The notes below the pieces were generated by a model. That model was given only the letters and a program-made list of their open reading frames with translations, searched no databases and was not told the DNA's origin. From contig JAJNNX010000055.1 of NCBI GenBank assembly GCA_023159155.1, positions 248,001 through 312,000 on the forward strand: DNA of 64,000 bases, given 5' to 3'. This DNA is from Ustulina deusta (taxonomy: Eukaryota > Ascomycota > Sordariomycetes > Xylariales > Xylariaceae). The position numbers and the translations under genes are program-made. Of this stretch, positions 36,283-47,081 are shown in pieces; position 1 is the stretch's first letter; each line of letters opens with the position of its first letter.

Positions 36283-39200
36283 TCAGAAGAGCGACTCGCT
36301 AGGTCGCTTGACCAGAGTTGTTATGATAACCTCTAGCTCATCCAGAAGCTCCGCAGCAACCTCAAGCCAACCCTTGAAAGTCACAATCTCTAGCGTCAGG
36401 CTATCTCCTTTTACAAATGCCTGGACCTTCCACTCTTTAAGAGGCTCCAGATGAGGATAGACTGTCTCAAGTCGGCAGTCCGTGGGACCGAACTTGAGCT
36501 CCTCGACATGATAAACATCTTGATGGACGACCGAGTCGAACCAGTCGACGGTCTCGGGCCATTCGGTGCAGTCCCGGACGATCTCGGTCAATCCCAAGCA
36601 CTCGTGTTGGGCGCTGGCAATGTGCTGGTATTGGACGTACTCGAGTAAGTCCCCGCCCGTCCAGCCGTCATTGAATTTCACTCGTATGGGCACGTACTGC
36701 CATGTCGGGCCCATGACGGCGTCAGCGTTGGGGAGATCGATGTTGCGCCCGCTTACCACCTCGCCGAAGACGACGTCACGCAGGGAAAGGCGACGCGCAA
36801 GACATAGCGCCCATGCTGCGGTGGGAAGCGTCGCGACAGTAATGTCTTTCGAACGGGAGGCTATATCCACGGTTCGAGTGATCGCCGCCGGGGTCTTCGA
36901 GGTGAGCGGCAGACTCGGACGAAGAACTGTCAGCACGCTACCCTGTAATAGCTCTCGCCAGTAAGGAACGCTTTGCGGGATACCATTCTGCACGGCATGA
37001 TACACAAAGGACGAAAACGGGGCGGAATCTCGTGTCGGCTGCCCCTCGTACAAGGCGGCGAGTTGGCGCAGGAGCCCCGTGAGACAGATCTCGTCGTATT
37101 GGGCGTGTGAGATGCGCATGATCAGGCAACTATGATCATCTTCGCCCTGGATGAAGAAGAATTTGACGAATGAAGAACCTAGCGGCATGCGTGTCTGAAT
37201 ATCCATGTCGCACAATTTGTGGGCAAATGAGTCTAGATTTCCTTCGATGTTGTATTCATCGATAGCAACAGTCAGTGTTTCGAGAATGACGCCATAACAA
37301 TTGCCGGCAGATTCGACAAAGACCGTTCTTAGGATCTCATTTTTAGCAACTAGTTCTTGACAACTCTGGAAAAGCTTGGCTTTGTCCACGGCTCCGGAAA
37401 GATGGAAGAGCTCATATCTTGCCGAATAGCGAGGAAGATGAGTTGTACCCCTAACCGCAACTTGTTGCAAAGGCCGTGTTGGTAGGACATCCAGAACTGT
37501 AAGACCGTCCTGGAAAAGCATTGGCTGTATGGTTTCAGTGATGAAAGCTTTCGCATTGCCGGTACCGACCAAGGAGAAAGGAATGGAATTGAGGGGAGGC
37601 ACTTCGGAGGACGGCACGTTTCTCTCCTTTAGAACCTTGGCCATTTCGTAAAGGGTACGATGCTTAAAGATGTCGGGTACTGTCAACTCCATGCCCTTAG
37701 CCCTCAACTCCGATACTATCTTCATCGACCCGATTGAGTCGCCGCCTAATTGGAAGAAACTGTCATTAAGCCCGATCTCCTCCTCACTGATTGTCAATAT
37801 CCTGCTCCATATCTGGCGCAACACCTTTTGCTTCGTCGAGCTGACGGTCACCCGTTTCTGCCTCAAGCTGGGCTTCGAGGTCTGCCGGCGTGGCTTCTCC
37901 ACGAGAACGATCTTACCGCTGTCCGTGTATTTCGCTAACTTTTTCGTTCGGTATAGAGTTCCCTCGAGAAGTTCATTCATCTTCACAGGATGATTCACGT
38001 GCTCCATCTGAAGACTATCCGTACTTCGTACCAGCAACTCCCCTACGGCGCCGACGGGCACGAGGCGCTCCAATTGGAGAGGATCCACGATCCACGTCTC
38101 GGTGATGGGGGACTCGGGAGTGAATAAAGAACCGGGTAGGCTTAAGCCGCCAGTGCGGCTAAGTTGCACCAGCTCGTTGATGTCCTCGTCCAACGCCATA
38201 TCAAGTTTGCCGCATTGCAAGCTGGAGTTTTCGATAAACTGTTGTGTAAGTCGTTCCAATTTGCCAAGAATCTTCTTCATTTGAGGCACAGTTACCGTTT
38301 TCGAGTCGAAACTCGCCATAACAAGGAACCCTTGGGGATCTAACGAACACACCAGCATCAGTGCGTATGTGTTGAATTTGAGTGCTTCCTGTGCCGCTTC
38401 TGTGTCACCTGCGGGCATAAACCCATCTGCTGGCTTTTTCTCCCTTTGCTCGACGACGCCTTCGCCGTCGGTGCTTGGATGCATGACTATGCCCGTCCGC
38501 AATTCACAAGCTTCCCGTGCATCCGGGCTGAGGCGTCGAATATGCTGCAGGCCGAAATGCTCGTGCGGAATAACAGCAATGGACTGATCGTGAATCTCTT
38601 GCAGATACTCTTCTATTGTCGCGTCTGGATCTACGGTGATGCGGACGGGCACAGTGGCTATCATCGGGCCTTCAATCTCCTCGACTCCGGGGATGGGAGC
38701 ATTACGTCCGGTAAGAGTTTCGCCGAACACAACGTCACCTGAAGCAGTATATCTTGAAACTAGCAAAGCCCAAGCTCCGCGAATAATGGTAGCTATTGTC
38801 GTTCCCGTTGTGAGTTTCCCGGTGTGAACATAATGTTCTAATAAGGAATCAGCCTGCTGCTGGTACCCTGGCCATGGCAAGGCGGGGAACTGCTCGCTGG
38901 CGGCACCGGCGAGACGCTCACGCCAGTACACCTCTGACTCTTTTCGATCCATCTCAAGTAAGTATTTGATAAAGTGCTTGAATTGTGCTGGCCGCTCGGT
39001 GGGATGTCCATTGTATGCCCTGTTGACACGGTCCACAACCAAGGGCATACTCCAACCGTCGTAGAGCGCGTGATGCATCGTCAGGACAAAATATGTCTTT
39101 CCCTTACTCTCCTCACTACTAACTACGCCATAACGAACTAAAGGTCTCCCGAGGCCAACCGGGATCTTCCTATCATTCTCCAAATACTCGTTCAGACTTC

Positions 39201-41571
39201 GGCCCGGCGTCGATTCGTATGCAAAATCGTCTTTGATCACCACCTGCATCAGCCCATGCTCAGAGACCTGGACGATTCTAGTGCGGAGGATAGGGCAATC
39301 GACTGAAGCATTGCGGAATGCTTTCAGTAGATCTTGCGCCGCCGCCTTGTCTACGAGCTCTACCACACGCTGAGCCACGTACGCTTCGCTGATCTTAGCA
39401 GAGAGCGCCATAAGGCCTTCCTGGAGTGGTGTGCACGGATAAATATCCTCGATTTCGCTAGCATCGACGCCACAAAACGTTGCGCACTCGGCTCGCGCAG
39501 CATCTTCCGTCCACTGAGCGCCAAGAAGCGAGAATGCGGTGACTTCGGTGACACCCTGCTCGACGCCGGCTTTTGCCACGACGGCCATGTCTGACAATAC
39601 CGGATTGCTGAATATATCGGCGACGGTGAGGGAGATGTCCTGAGCCCGCGCTTCGGCGACTAGTTTCATCGCCCGAAGCGAGTCTCCGCCGATGGCAAAG
39701 AAATTGTCGTAGGCACTGAGATTCATATCTGTGCCAAGTATTTTGCGCCATGTTTCGGCTAGCTTGATTTCCATGATAGTGGAAGGTTCTCTCCTTGGAG
39801 CCGCGGCTGCCGCATACCCAGCAATATCCTTTCGGCTGAGTGAAGACCCTAGTTCTCGTAGAAGCTTGCAGTCAGTCTTGGCAGAAACCAGCAAGGGCAT
39901 GACTTGTAAGGGGATATAGACTGCTGGAATCATGTATATCGGGAGGTCATTTGACAAGAGGCTGTTCATGTTCAGAAGCGCGTCTTGGACTTGTGGAGAG
40001 TGAGAGCCCAGAAGAGACTCCGACTCGGATACTAAACCCGCCCTCTCGGCAATGAACGCGACTAGGGTAGGTTCACCTAATGACCCTCCAGGCTTGATGA
40101 CTTCAATGGCTATGCGAGTGCCCGGAGGAAGTTTGTCCCGCATGTTGTATTCGATCTCCGCAAGCTCGATTCGCTGCCCACGGAGCTTCACTTGCTGATC
40201 GGCGCGTCCGACAAATAAAATTGTGCCATCTGTATCGTACCTAACGAGATCACCGGTCTTATAGAGTCTCCCTTCGCGACCTGGACGTGTAGGGCTTCCA
40301 GCGAGAAGCCATTTTGGATCATTGACGAAGACTGTTGCGGTTTTCTCTGGCTCGCCTAGATAGCCTGGTCCTACTATCGGGCCTTCAATCAGAAGCTCGC
40401 CGACAGCGCCGATGGGCACGAGCTGGTTATGGTCTGTAGGCTCAACGATCCAGGTTGTGGCGCCTACCCCTCTTCCGATGCTGATGTGAGGCTTATGAGA
40501 CTCGGCACCGACATCGTGATTTACAGTACACCCAACCGTACACTCAGATGGCCCGTATGCATTAACAACTTTTGTGGTTTTACTCCAAATCGCAGAGTCG
40601 CCGGCAGAGATGGCCTCACCTCCCAAGCCGAGAACCTCGAGCGATGGAATAATATCGGGTTCAAGGACGCGGGCCACGGAAGGTGTCATGTGAGCCATAT
40701 TCACGTTCATCCTGCGGATGGCGCCGCTCAAGTCGTTGACCCGATCAGCATCAGAAGGGATACACAGACAACCTCCGACTGATAGCGTACATAGCATGCA
40801 GTCGATGCAAACATCAAAGGCGTAGGATGCAAAATCAAGTACCCTGGAGTGCGCCTTATAACCGACCGCCTCCGCTCGGGGAACCGCACCACTGGTGTAG
40901 TTGGTATGGGAGATAACCACACCCTTGGGTTTGCCAGTACTGCCCGAGGTAAATTGTATGTAGAGATTTGTGGTTGGCGGTACCTTGGGTAATTCCGAAG
41001 GCGTCTGAGCTTCATCTAGGAGTTGTTGTGTCAAAGCGAGGCGAGTCGCATTAGGAGCAATGCGACTTCCAAGATCCTCTTGGAGCTTCGAAGTGATGAG
41101 TACGGTTGCACCAGTTTGCTCAACGATGGTCCGTAATCTTCCTTCGGGTTGGCTAGGATCTGTGAGTGCGAATGTTGCCCCGGCCTTCATGATAGCGAGA
41201 ACGGCGACAGTAGTCCATCGAGACTTTTCAAAACACAAAGGTACGATGGCCCCTGGCGCAATACCCAGTGCAACCAGTTTCGTGGCAAATATTTCGGATC
41301 GAGAGTCGACATCCTGATATGTAAAATGACCATCCCAGGATTCAATAGCAAGATCTTGGGGCTTCTTCTGTGCCTGTTCCCTAATGATATCGTGCATGCA
41401 GGTCTCCAGAGTAGGGGGAACGGGTGAGTTCCAACTCCACAGCTGCTCCAGCTGCTCAGCAGAAAGGCCCTCTGCTTCTACATCAGTAGGTGGAGTCGAT
41501 AGAGTGGTGGAGGCGGCCTCGTCCGTGACGGAGGAGTCATTACAGCCGTTGAAAGTGACCTGAGAGGTCAT
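36283..41571 (-). CDS. NPS6: NRPS, NPS6/SidD-type extracellular siderophore synthetase
   Basis: Intronless, 1762 aa. Domains in order: adenylation (~60-580) with A3 TSGSTGKPKG (208-217), A5 NAYGPSE (337-343), A7 YKTGDL (437), A8 from 455 and A10 Lys565; thiolation 1 FFAIGGDSLRAM (pantetheine Ser631); condensation 1 (~706-1130) with HHALYDGWS at 833. Next is only a remnant second A domain (~1150-1230: TWIVDP...VPVGAVGELLV, LYRTKKLAKYTDSG), then thiolation 2 LGGDSIGSM (Ser1279) and a terminal C domain (~1345-1750) with SHAQYDE at 1488. This A-T-C-dA-T-C order is known from NPS6/SidD, which join N5-acyl-N5-hydroxyornithine units into fusarinine-type siderophores. By alignment to GrsA the A-domain code reads DVDHGGAVGK (my estimate). 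Tandem SREA-type sites upstream support iron regulation. No thioesterase; the terminal C domain would cyclise. Confidence 0.85.
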   Translation of the reverse strand: MTSQVTFNGCNDSSVTDEAASTTLSTPPTDVEAEGLSAEQLEQLWSWNSPVPPTLETCMHDIIREQAQKKPQDLAIESWDGHFTYQDVDSRSEIFATKLVALGIAPGAIVPLCFEKSRWTTVAVLAIMKAGATFALTDPSQPEGRLRTIVEQTGATVLITSKLQEDLGSRIAPNATRLALTQQLLDEAQTPSELPKVPPTTNLYIQFTSGSTGKPKGVVISHTNYTSGAVPRAEAVGYKAHSRVLDFASYAFDVCIDCMLCTLSVGGCLCIPSDADRVNDLSGAIRRMNVNMAHMTPSVARVLEPDIIPSLEVLGLGGEAISAGDSAIWSKTTKVVNAYGPSECTVGCTVNHDVGAESHKPHISIGRGVGATTWIVEPTDHNQLVPIGAVGELLIEGPIVGPGYLGEPEKTATVFVNDPKWLLAGSPTRPGREGRLYKTGDLVRYDTDGTILFVGRADQQVKLRGQRIELAEIEYNMRDKLPPGTRIAIEVIKPGGSLGEPTLVAFIAERAGLVSESESLLGSHSPQVQDALLNMNSLLSNDLPIYMIPAVYIPLQVMPLLVSAKTDCKLLRELGSSLSRKDIAGYAAAAAPRREPSTIMEIKLAETWRKILGTDMNLSAYDNFFAIGGDSLRAMKLVAEARAQDISLTVADIFSNPVLSDMAVVAKAGVEQGVTEVTAFSLLGAQWTEDAARAECATFCGVDASEIEDIYPCTPLQEGLMALSAKISEAYVAQRVVELVDKAAAQDLLKAFRNASVDCPILRTRIVQVSEHGLMQVVIKDDFAYESTPGRSLNEYLENDRKIPVGLGRPLVRYGVVSSEESKGKTYFVLTMHHALYDGWSMPLVVDRVNRAYNGHPTERPAQFKHFIKYLLEMDRKESEVYWRERLAGAASEQFPALPWPGYQQQADSLLEHYVHTGKLTTGTTIATIIRGAWALLVSRYTASGDVVFGETLTGRNAPIPGVEEIEGPMIATVPVRITVDPDATIEEYLQEIHDQSIAVIPHEHFGLQHIRRLSPDAREACELRTGIVMHPSTDGEGVVEQREKKPADGFMPAGDTEAAQEALKFNTYALMLVCSLDPQGFLVMASFDSKTVTVPQMKKILGKLERLTQQFIENSSLQCGKLDMALDEDINELVQLSRTGGLSLPGSLFTPESPITETWIVDPLQLERLVPVGAVGELLVRSTDSLQMEHVNHPVKMNELLEGTLYRTKKLAKYTDSGKIVLVEKPRRQTSKPSLRQKRVTVSSTKQKVLRQIWSRILTISEEEIGLNDSFFQLGGDSIGSMKIVSELRAKGMELTVPDIFKHRTLYEMAKVLKERNVPSSEVPPLNSIPFSLVGTGNAKAFITETIQPMLFQDGLTVLDVLPTRPLQQVAVRGTTHLPRYSARYELFHLSGAVDKAKLFQSCQELVAKNEILRTVFVESAGNCYGVILETLTVAIDEYNIEGNLDSFAHKLCDMDIQTRMPLGSSFVKFFFIQGEDDHSCLIMRISHAQYDEICLTGLLRQLAALYEGQPTRDSAPFSSFVYHAVQNGIPQSVPYWRELLQGSVLTVLRPSLPLTSKTPAAITRTVDIASRSKDITVATLPTAAWALCLARRLSLRDVVFGEVVSGRNIDLPNADAVMGPTWQYVPIRVKFNDGWTGGDLLEYVQYQHIASAQHECLGLTEIVRDCTEWPETVDWFDSVVHQDVYHVEELKFGPTDCRLETVYPHLEPLKEWKVQAFVKGDSLTLEIVTFKGWLEVAAELLDELEVIITTLVKRPSESLF

Positions 41572-42020
41572 ACCTACTTGCTCAACCGAGTCGTCGCGGA
41601 GCAGGCGATCTTACGGCAATATCAGGCGTCGAATGGTACGAGTCGTCAGCCGATCTGCATTCATGTGAAGGTTCCTCAGGGTTGCTCGTCTGCGGGATCG
41701 AGTCACAATAGATAGACTCTCGAAATTGGAGGCTTGGACAAGGAATTGGAAAACGCAAAGAATGGAGCAGAAGAGGCGGGCGAGAAACGACGCAGGAATG
41801 ACACGATATATGAAGGGCTTGATAGCCCCATCTCCATTGGTCCCGACAGGGTCCCTCCGAATGAAGGGACTTTCCCATTCGAGGTTGCCCAACGCGCTTC
41901 ACCGGGGTAGGTTTCCTAAGGCAGCCCACACCTTTGGCGCGGGCGCAAGCATGCAGCTTGAAGAAGCGTCTGATGCGACGCAGCTGACCCGAAGCCGGCC
42001 GGCCAGGCACCGCCTTGCCT

Positions 42021-42054
42021 CGGATCTGATAACTTCGAGCCGGATCTGATAACT
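42021..42054. promoter_or_regulatory. Tandem SREA-type GATA sites upstream of the NRPS
   Basis: Two perfect copies of ATCTGATAA (42024-42032 and 42044-42052) lie inside a repeated CGGATCTGATAACT, spaced exactly 20 bp. The word fits the ATCWGATAA consensus of the fungal iron repressors SreA/SREP/SRE, which silence siderophore genes when iron is sufficient. They lie about 450-480 bp upstream of the NRPS start, and no gene on the other side is close. The sites are seen directly; their function is inferred. Confidence 0.8.
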
Positions 42055-42361
42055 CATGATGGCAAGTGTGGGTGTTTCGGTTGCATTAGATCGGGGCTTG
42101 GCGATCCCACTTTGGTGTTTCTCTGTGTTAGTGTCGTGGGATGGGATGACTGTGTGATGGGGCGACCCTGTTGCACTATGACTACCTGGGCAGCGGCACA
42201 CCTAGCCGGGCCAAGGTGAAGAAGTGCCCAATCGTGTCGGATGAATGCATGTCATGTGTGCAGTATCTCTTACAAATACCTCGTGGGCAGTCTCAGAGGG
42301 GGGTTTGTAAAGTGACAATCGTGAGAGTGCCGTGAGGTGATTGACGGGGATTTGGAGCTGA

Positions 42362-42380
42362 TGATAAGATAATCTGATCA
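42362..42380. promoter_or_regulatory. GATA-motif cluster upstream of the NRPS
   Basis: TGATAA (42362-42367) and AGATAA (42367-42372) overlap by one base and run directly into ATCTGATCA (42372-42380), which matches the SREA consensus at 8 of 9 positions. About 800 bp upstream of the NRPS start. A weaker, supporting group for the tandem sites nearer the gene. Confidence 0.5.
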
Positions 42381-44265
42381 GCTGCCAAAAACAAGCACAC
42401 TTCGTACGAGGTGAAGTGAACACCTAACTGCCTACCTACCCATACAAGACTCAGCTGTAGAAGTTCTCATGATCGCTGGCCGATTTCGGATAGTGCTCCC
42501 TATACCTACCTAGTATTTTCTATTTCTCCCTACCAGGTACATTACAGCTTGCGTAGCAGTTGTACTAAAAAAAAAATCATCTGTAATAGCGGAAAGAGTC
42601 GGCTCGTTTTAAAGTAAACTTTTACGTCATATTTATTGTTAATAGGGTGGGTTTTGCTTCTGAAGAAGGGGGGAATAGCGCGCACTAGTAACAGCAGAGT
42701 GGGAGCACACACGTACTAGCTAAGTACCTACACCTAGGTAGGTACAATATAGTCAGATACCATATGTACTAAGTAGTTAACATGTGTTTGAGCAAATAGG
42801 TTGAGGGAAACCTTAAGTTCCAAGTTACCTAAAATGTTGTTACGCTGGGGATGCTGAGGTAATCGTAGTGCAATCTGCTGGCACCTCAGAAATTTGCTAT
42901 AGATAGCCACAAAAAGAAAGGGCGTTCGTTAGGTAGTACACTTACCTAGCTACTTAGTAAGAAGGAATACAGACAGAGAGCAATGGATTCATTGATCATT
43001 GATGCACAGAGACTACCTAGGTACCTACAGCACCCGCAGTAGAGGTTCTAGCTGAGGTTTTACCGTTTTTGATGCGCCCAACGAATCGAGCTTAGCGCAA
43101 TCGCCGCTTTTGCTCAGCCTGCGCTCACGCAGCCATCAGGCCTATACACCTAGTACTAAGTACCTAGTACCCGCTAAGGAGATAACTTATGCACGGTTGA
43201 TGCAAAGTAAACGACTCGACCTTGGAAACGGAACTTCAAAATTGACTGTATGATAGGTACATTACCTAAATTCGTCATTGTATACTAGTAGGTAGATACC
43301 GTACGGGGTGGTGGTGCTTTCCCGAGATGATAACTTGACGATCATTTAATTCAATACAATCTTAAAACTTGAGATCATGTCAGTGATTATCTCAAGTTTC
43401 TAAGATCATGGATTTTCTCGAATGGGGAAAGAATACTGCTGGAGGTGTATTCGACAGACATTCAAGACAACACTGGGCACAAATCCCGGAGATAGTTTAT
43501 CTCAGATTCAGGCCTGAAAAATTGGCTGGCTGCGGGACCAGGTCTGAGCTGTGGATCATGGTCCCTAATGTCGGCCGGGCCCTCCTAAAAGCTGTATTAT
43601 CAACATATTCTTTCAACCAAGTTCACGAAAATAAATAAATAAAACATAAAAATACTATAACGTAAAGAATAGCCATTTTTATCTATTGTGTAAATTTTAT
43701 CTCGTTATTGCAAGTTTTCGCAGTAAAACAGCTAAAGAAACATTGCGTAGAACTGACTATTTACTACGTTTTTAACCACAACTTTGCGAATATTTGAGAT
43801 GACTAGATTTCGTCTTTGCCATGATGTAGGGCCTGTCGACGCCTATATACTGGGGCCTGCATGGGGCTTCGGCAGGATAGCGTTGCTGTCGAACTAAGAC
43901 TTCTTGACCTTTTCTCCATCTAGTTCAGGCTAAAGAGCCTGAAGTGCATAGTGGTCTTGTCTATGATGTCTTGTGGAAGTTAAACCATTTAAGAGATAAC
44001 TTTTATTGTATTGGAGCAGGACGATTATGGGGCCAATATTGGAATATGTAAGGAATTGGGCGGGATAATTCTCAAATGTGCTTTTTGCGTGGGAAATTGC
44101 GTTTTTGTTTTTTGCGCGATATGCCCGCTGCTTTGGGACGAAGCTTGTATCCGATACTCTCGTTTGCAGTCTGCCGCTGTGAGGAAGCCCGACACCTGTT
44201 CTTTTGATGTTGTAATGAATTACGGAGAGATGAAGAATTGCGAGGTGATATGGTTGACGCAGATC

Positions 44266-44372
44266 TGTCACAGTCCCCATATATAGACTGCAGACGAGGT
44301 CAAGCTCCCGACTTGACTACGTTCTACTTTTGGTAGTGTTACGGTATGGTGCTGCAGTTCTGTTCCGTGACA
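44266..44372 (+). repeat. ~110-bp TG...CA dispersed repeat, copy 3
   Basis: The unit runs from TGTCAC to GTGACA (perfectly inverted hexamer ends). It shares CTGCAGAC, AGGTCAAG, CCCGACTTGACT, TTTTGGTAGTGTTACGGTAT and CTGTTCCGTGACA with the copies at 6.7 and 7.8 kb. The flanking pentamers AGATC and AGGTC resemble a 5-bp target duplication. Confidence 0.78.
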
Positions 44373-44393
44373 AGGTCGAAATATTGACGTTGT

Positions 44394-45100
44394 CGATTCG
44401 GCTGTTTTAGCTGGTGGATCAGGAGGAGAGAAGTTCGACGCAAGAACTGAGGTCGGCGGTGTAAGTGGCCCCTTTTCAGGGTCTTGGTGTCCAGACAAGA
44501 AAACGGCTAGATGGGTGGCAGACATGCTTCTTACAAAGCCAAGAAATCGCGCCTAAAAAGTGTCGCTAGGGAAATAGCTGGTGATCAAGTCCACGGAAAT
44601 GTCGTCGAGAGCTTGTCTGACTTCCCGGAAACGGGCTTGCGAGCGGTCGGCCATGTGGTGAAGCTCTTCATAGGTCGATGCCTTGGTCGCGAGTTCGTTA
44701 ACATCTAAATAGGAGGCTCGTTGGCACCGGATTGGGATGCGAAGGGTATTATAGTGATCGTGAAGACCTTGCCAAAACTCAGAAACTTCCGTGCAGGTCA
44801 ATAGTACTCTTCTTCGTGATAGAAGTCAATTCGACGCGGGCGGCCAAGCGCCATAACGGCATCTTCGTTCTCGATAGGCGTGCTGTCCTCGATTACATAT
44901 TCAAAAGCTTGATGTTGGTTGCTAGGAAAAGTGTGAAGATCGAAATGATGGGGGTTGAGTCGAAGACTCTGGGTAAGGCGTAGGTTATATACATCGCCGC
45001 CGTTCTCCCATAAGGCATCGACATCATGTGCTCTTGTAATCTGTTGGAATACAAGTGCGGTCATGATGATGATGGCCTTAATCTGTGTAAGCAGCTGCAC
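44394..45100 (-). pseudogene. Coding-like relic, unknown, interrupted
   Basis: On the minus strand a 101-codon frame from Met at 45100 (MQLLTQIKAIIIMTALVFQQ..., signal-like start) ends at 44798. Protein-like sequence then goes straight on in a second frame (TCTEVSEFWQGLHDHYNTL...DDISVDLITSYFPSDTF). After one TAG that frame continues as MSATHLAVFLSGHQDPEKGPLTPPTS. There is no room for an intron at the first break. It may be a gene with a frameshift and a stop, or chance open frames. I recognise no family. The dispersed repeat lies just beyond its 3' end. Confidence 0.3.
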
Positions 45101-45406
45101 TGTTGCAAGGAAAAGAGAATCACAACTACCTTGATCACCTATAGCGGAGTATCACCAGTAGCGTTGGACAAAGTTCAACCACTCTGATCGTGTAAAGTTA
45201 CGGCGAATGAGTCGTCGCTGAAGGAGTCATTGGGCTATACGGACAGGTATAAATCTGGCCTGTTTCCTGTCATTCCGCACATCTCACGGTCGCTGAATTT
45301 CATTCCTTTTCACCACAATCGCACACGCTTACATCTTGAATTTTCCAACTCATATTCCTACATCGCTCCATTACCGAAATTATCACCACTCTCAGTCTAT
45401 CACGCT

Positions 45407-47081
45407 ATGTTTTCAATATCACTTGGCAAGAAGCAATGGAATTCGACATGGGATGGCTTGCCTGGAGAAATTCGGCTTCTTATCTTAGAAGCCCTGATGC
45501 AAGACGGCTGCACACTGGGTCGCTTCGCCACAGTGTCTCGAGAGTGGCAAACAGAACTCGAGCGATATAACTTCGCTCGAATCAAACTGACGCCATCGCG
45601 CCTCGTTGATTTTAGTTCGATGATTCATCGCAATCGGGCTCTCGTTCGCTATATATGGTTCTGCTTGGAACTTGATGACTATGATTGCACCAAATGCGCA
45701 CCTGCCCGTGGAATGTTTACAGATGAGGAGGAGTGGGAAGAGGCATTTGCTATCAGCGATACAAATAACTGTCCTATCACCACAGCATTCCAGAATCTGT
45801 TCTCGATTCTCAGCACATGGGATCCTAACGGCGATTTGATACTCGATATTAGTATCTACTCGCCTAGTGACTCAAAACATTGGTTTAAATATCTGACCTT
45901 TATGCCCGATACCCTTTCAGATATGCTAGGTGGTGGTGGTGGTGGTATAGAACAGACGATATTAGACAAAGTCTATAATGATCCTCAACATGGCTGGGTT
46001 GCTGGTTTTCGACACTCCGCTCCGCCCACGGCGGCTATCCGCAAGGTTTTCCATTCAGTTATGGGGGAGGGACCGTTTGATAGTGAGCAGTCAGAGCACC
46101 AATGGTGGGATCAGCTTCCACCGGTCCCGGCGGTAACCAGTTTACTTCTCCGGCAACAGAACCGCCGGAGATGGAAGCCCGGCGCGCTTGCACATATGTT
46201 TGCCCGTTTCCCCAGATTCCGGGAAGTCTACTACGAGCCCTGGAGGGAATGGGACTTTATGCAGAGCTATACAGATAGAAGTGAGTATTGTTGCATACCT
46301 GCCTAAGTTGTTGCTAGCTCTCATTTGTATAGGTACTCTTTTGCTAATAATCCGCATCCGTTATCTAGATTTCCCATATCTTTTCGAGTCGATCCAACGT
46401 TTCAACAACAATCTCAAGAGACTTGTGATCTTTGAGAACTTTAATCAACAGTACCCAGCTATTATGCAGCAATTCATGCTTGGAGTTGACTTGTGCAAAT
46501 GCGACAGTATCCGCAACCCAGCCCCAGCAATAAGCCGGATGATCGCGCTCGCCAGCCTCAAGCTTGAGCATCTCGCAGCATCCTTCATCGTAGATGCTAG
46601 CCATTTCTTCGAGATGGAACCCTCTTGGGAGTGGCCAAACCTAACCTCGCTTGTGATTACTTCAAAATTACTTACGCCCGACGAGAATTCGATCGAAATT
46701 GGAGCTATGCTTCAGGCAGCGGCGGCAGCGGCCATAAAGATGCCACGACTGGTAACAATGGAGATTTGGAACGGACGAAAGGGCTTGGCGGCGCTCTTCA
46801 AGTATCAGGCGCTCCGCGATATACAGCAAGCTATAATTACTTGGAGAGGCACATGGAAATTGACCATGGAACCAGCTGTAATCCAGGCTTGGGAAGCCGT
46901 TGTACATCAATATGACGGTTGGAGACTCAATCTGGTTCAGGAACGGCTGGATGAAGCTGCTATCAAGTCTCACGGTGATGCAATTCACTACCTAATGCTT
47001 TCAAGCCAGGTCATTCGGCCCATCTCGTTGCAGCAGATCCGGATAGAACAGAAAGCTCTGGAGGGCGTGGAGACCGTGTAA
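45407..47081 (+). CDS. F-box protein of the fungal DUF6546-like family
   Basis: Two exons (45407-46280, 46369-47081) give 528 aa; the intron is GTGAGT...TCTAG. The N-terminus holds an F-box: WDGLPGEIRLLILEALMQDGCTLGRFATVSREWQTELERYNFARIKLT (~residues 14-62). Next comes the conserved HRNRALVRYIWFCLELDDYDC segment that marks a large fungal family with a C-terminal DUF6546-type region (FPYLFESIQRFNNNLKRLVIFENF; LASLKLEHLAASFIVDASHFF; ITWRGTWKLTMEPAVIQAWEAVV). F-box proteins bind Skp1 as substrate adaptors of SCF ubiquitin ligases. This family is highly expanded in filamentous fungi and targets are unknown. A Gly run (residues ~178-183) is encoded by GGT repeats. The Met at 45407 directly precedes the F-box; an upstream Met at 45230 would add 59 residues unlike the family. 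Confidence 0.85.

Larger units (their letters stand above)
41572..45406. other. Long intergenic region, NRPS promoter side
   Basis: Contains the NRPS promoter with GATA-type sites (annotated separately), many TACCTAGGTA words (42721-43030, 43140-43290), one dispersed ~110-bp repeat and a coding-like relic on the minus strand. A 76-codon frame at 43408-43638 has no motif and is not called. Confidence 0.55.

Noticed and set aside
36283..45406. Wider secondary-metabolite cluster around the NRPS
   Set aside because: No PKS, P450, methyltransferase, transporter or regulator of cluster type lies next to it; the nearest neighbours are RTA1-like and F-box genes.
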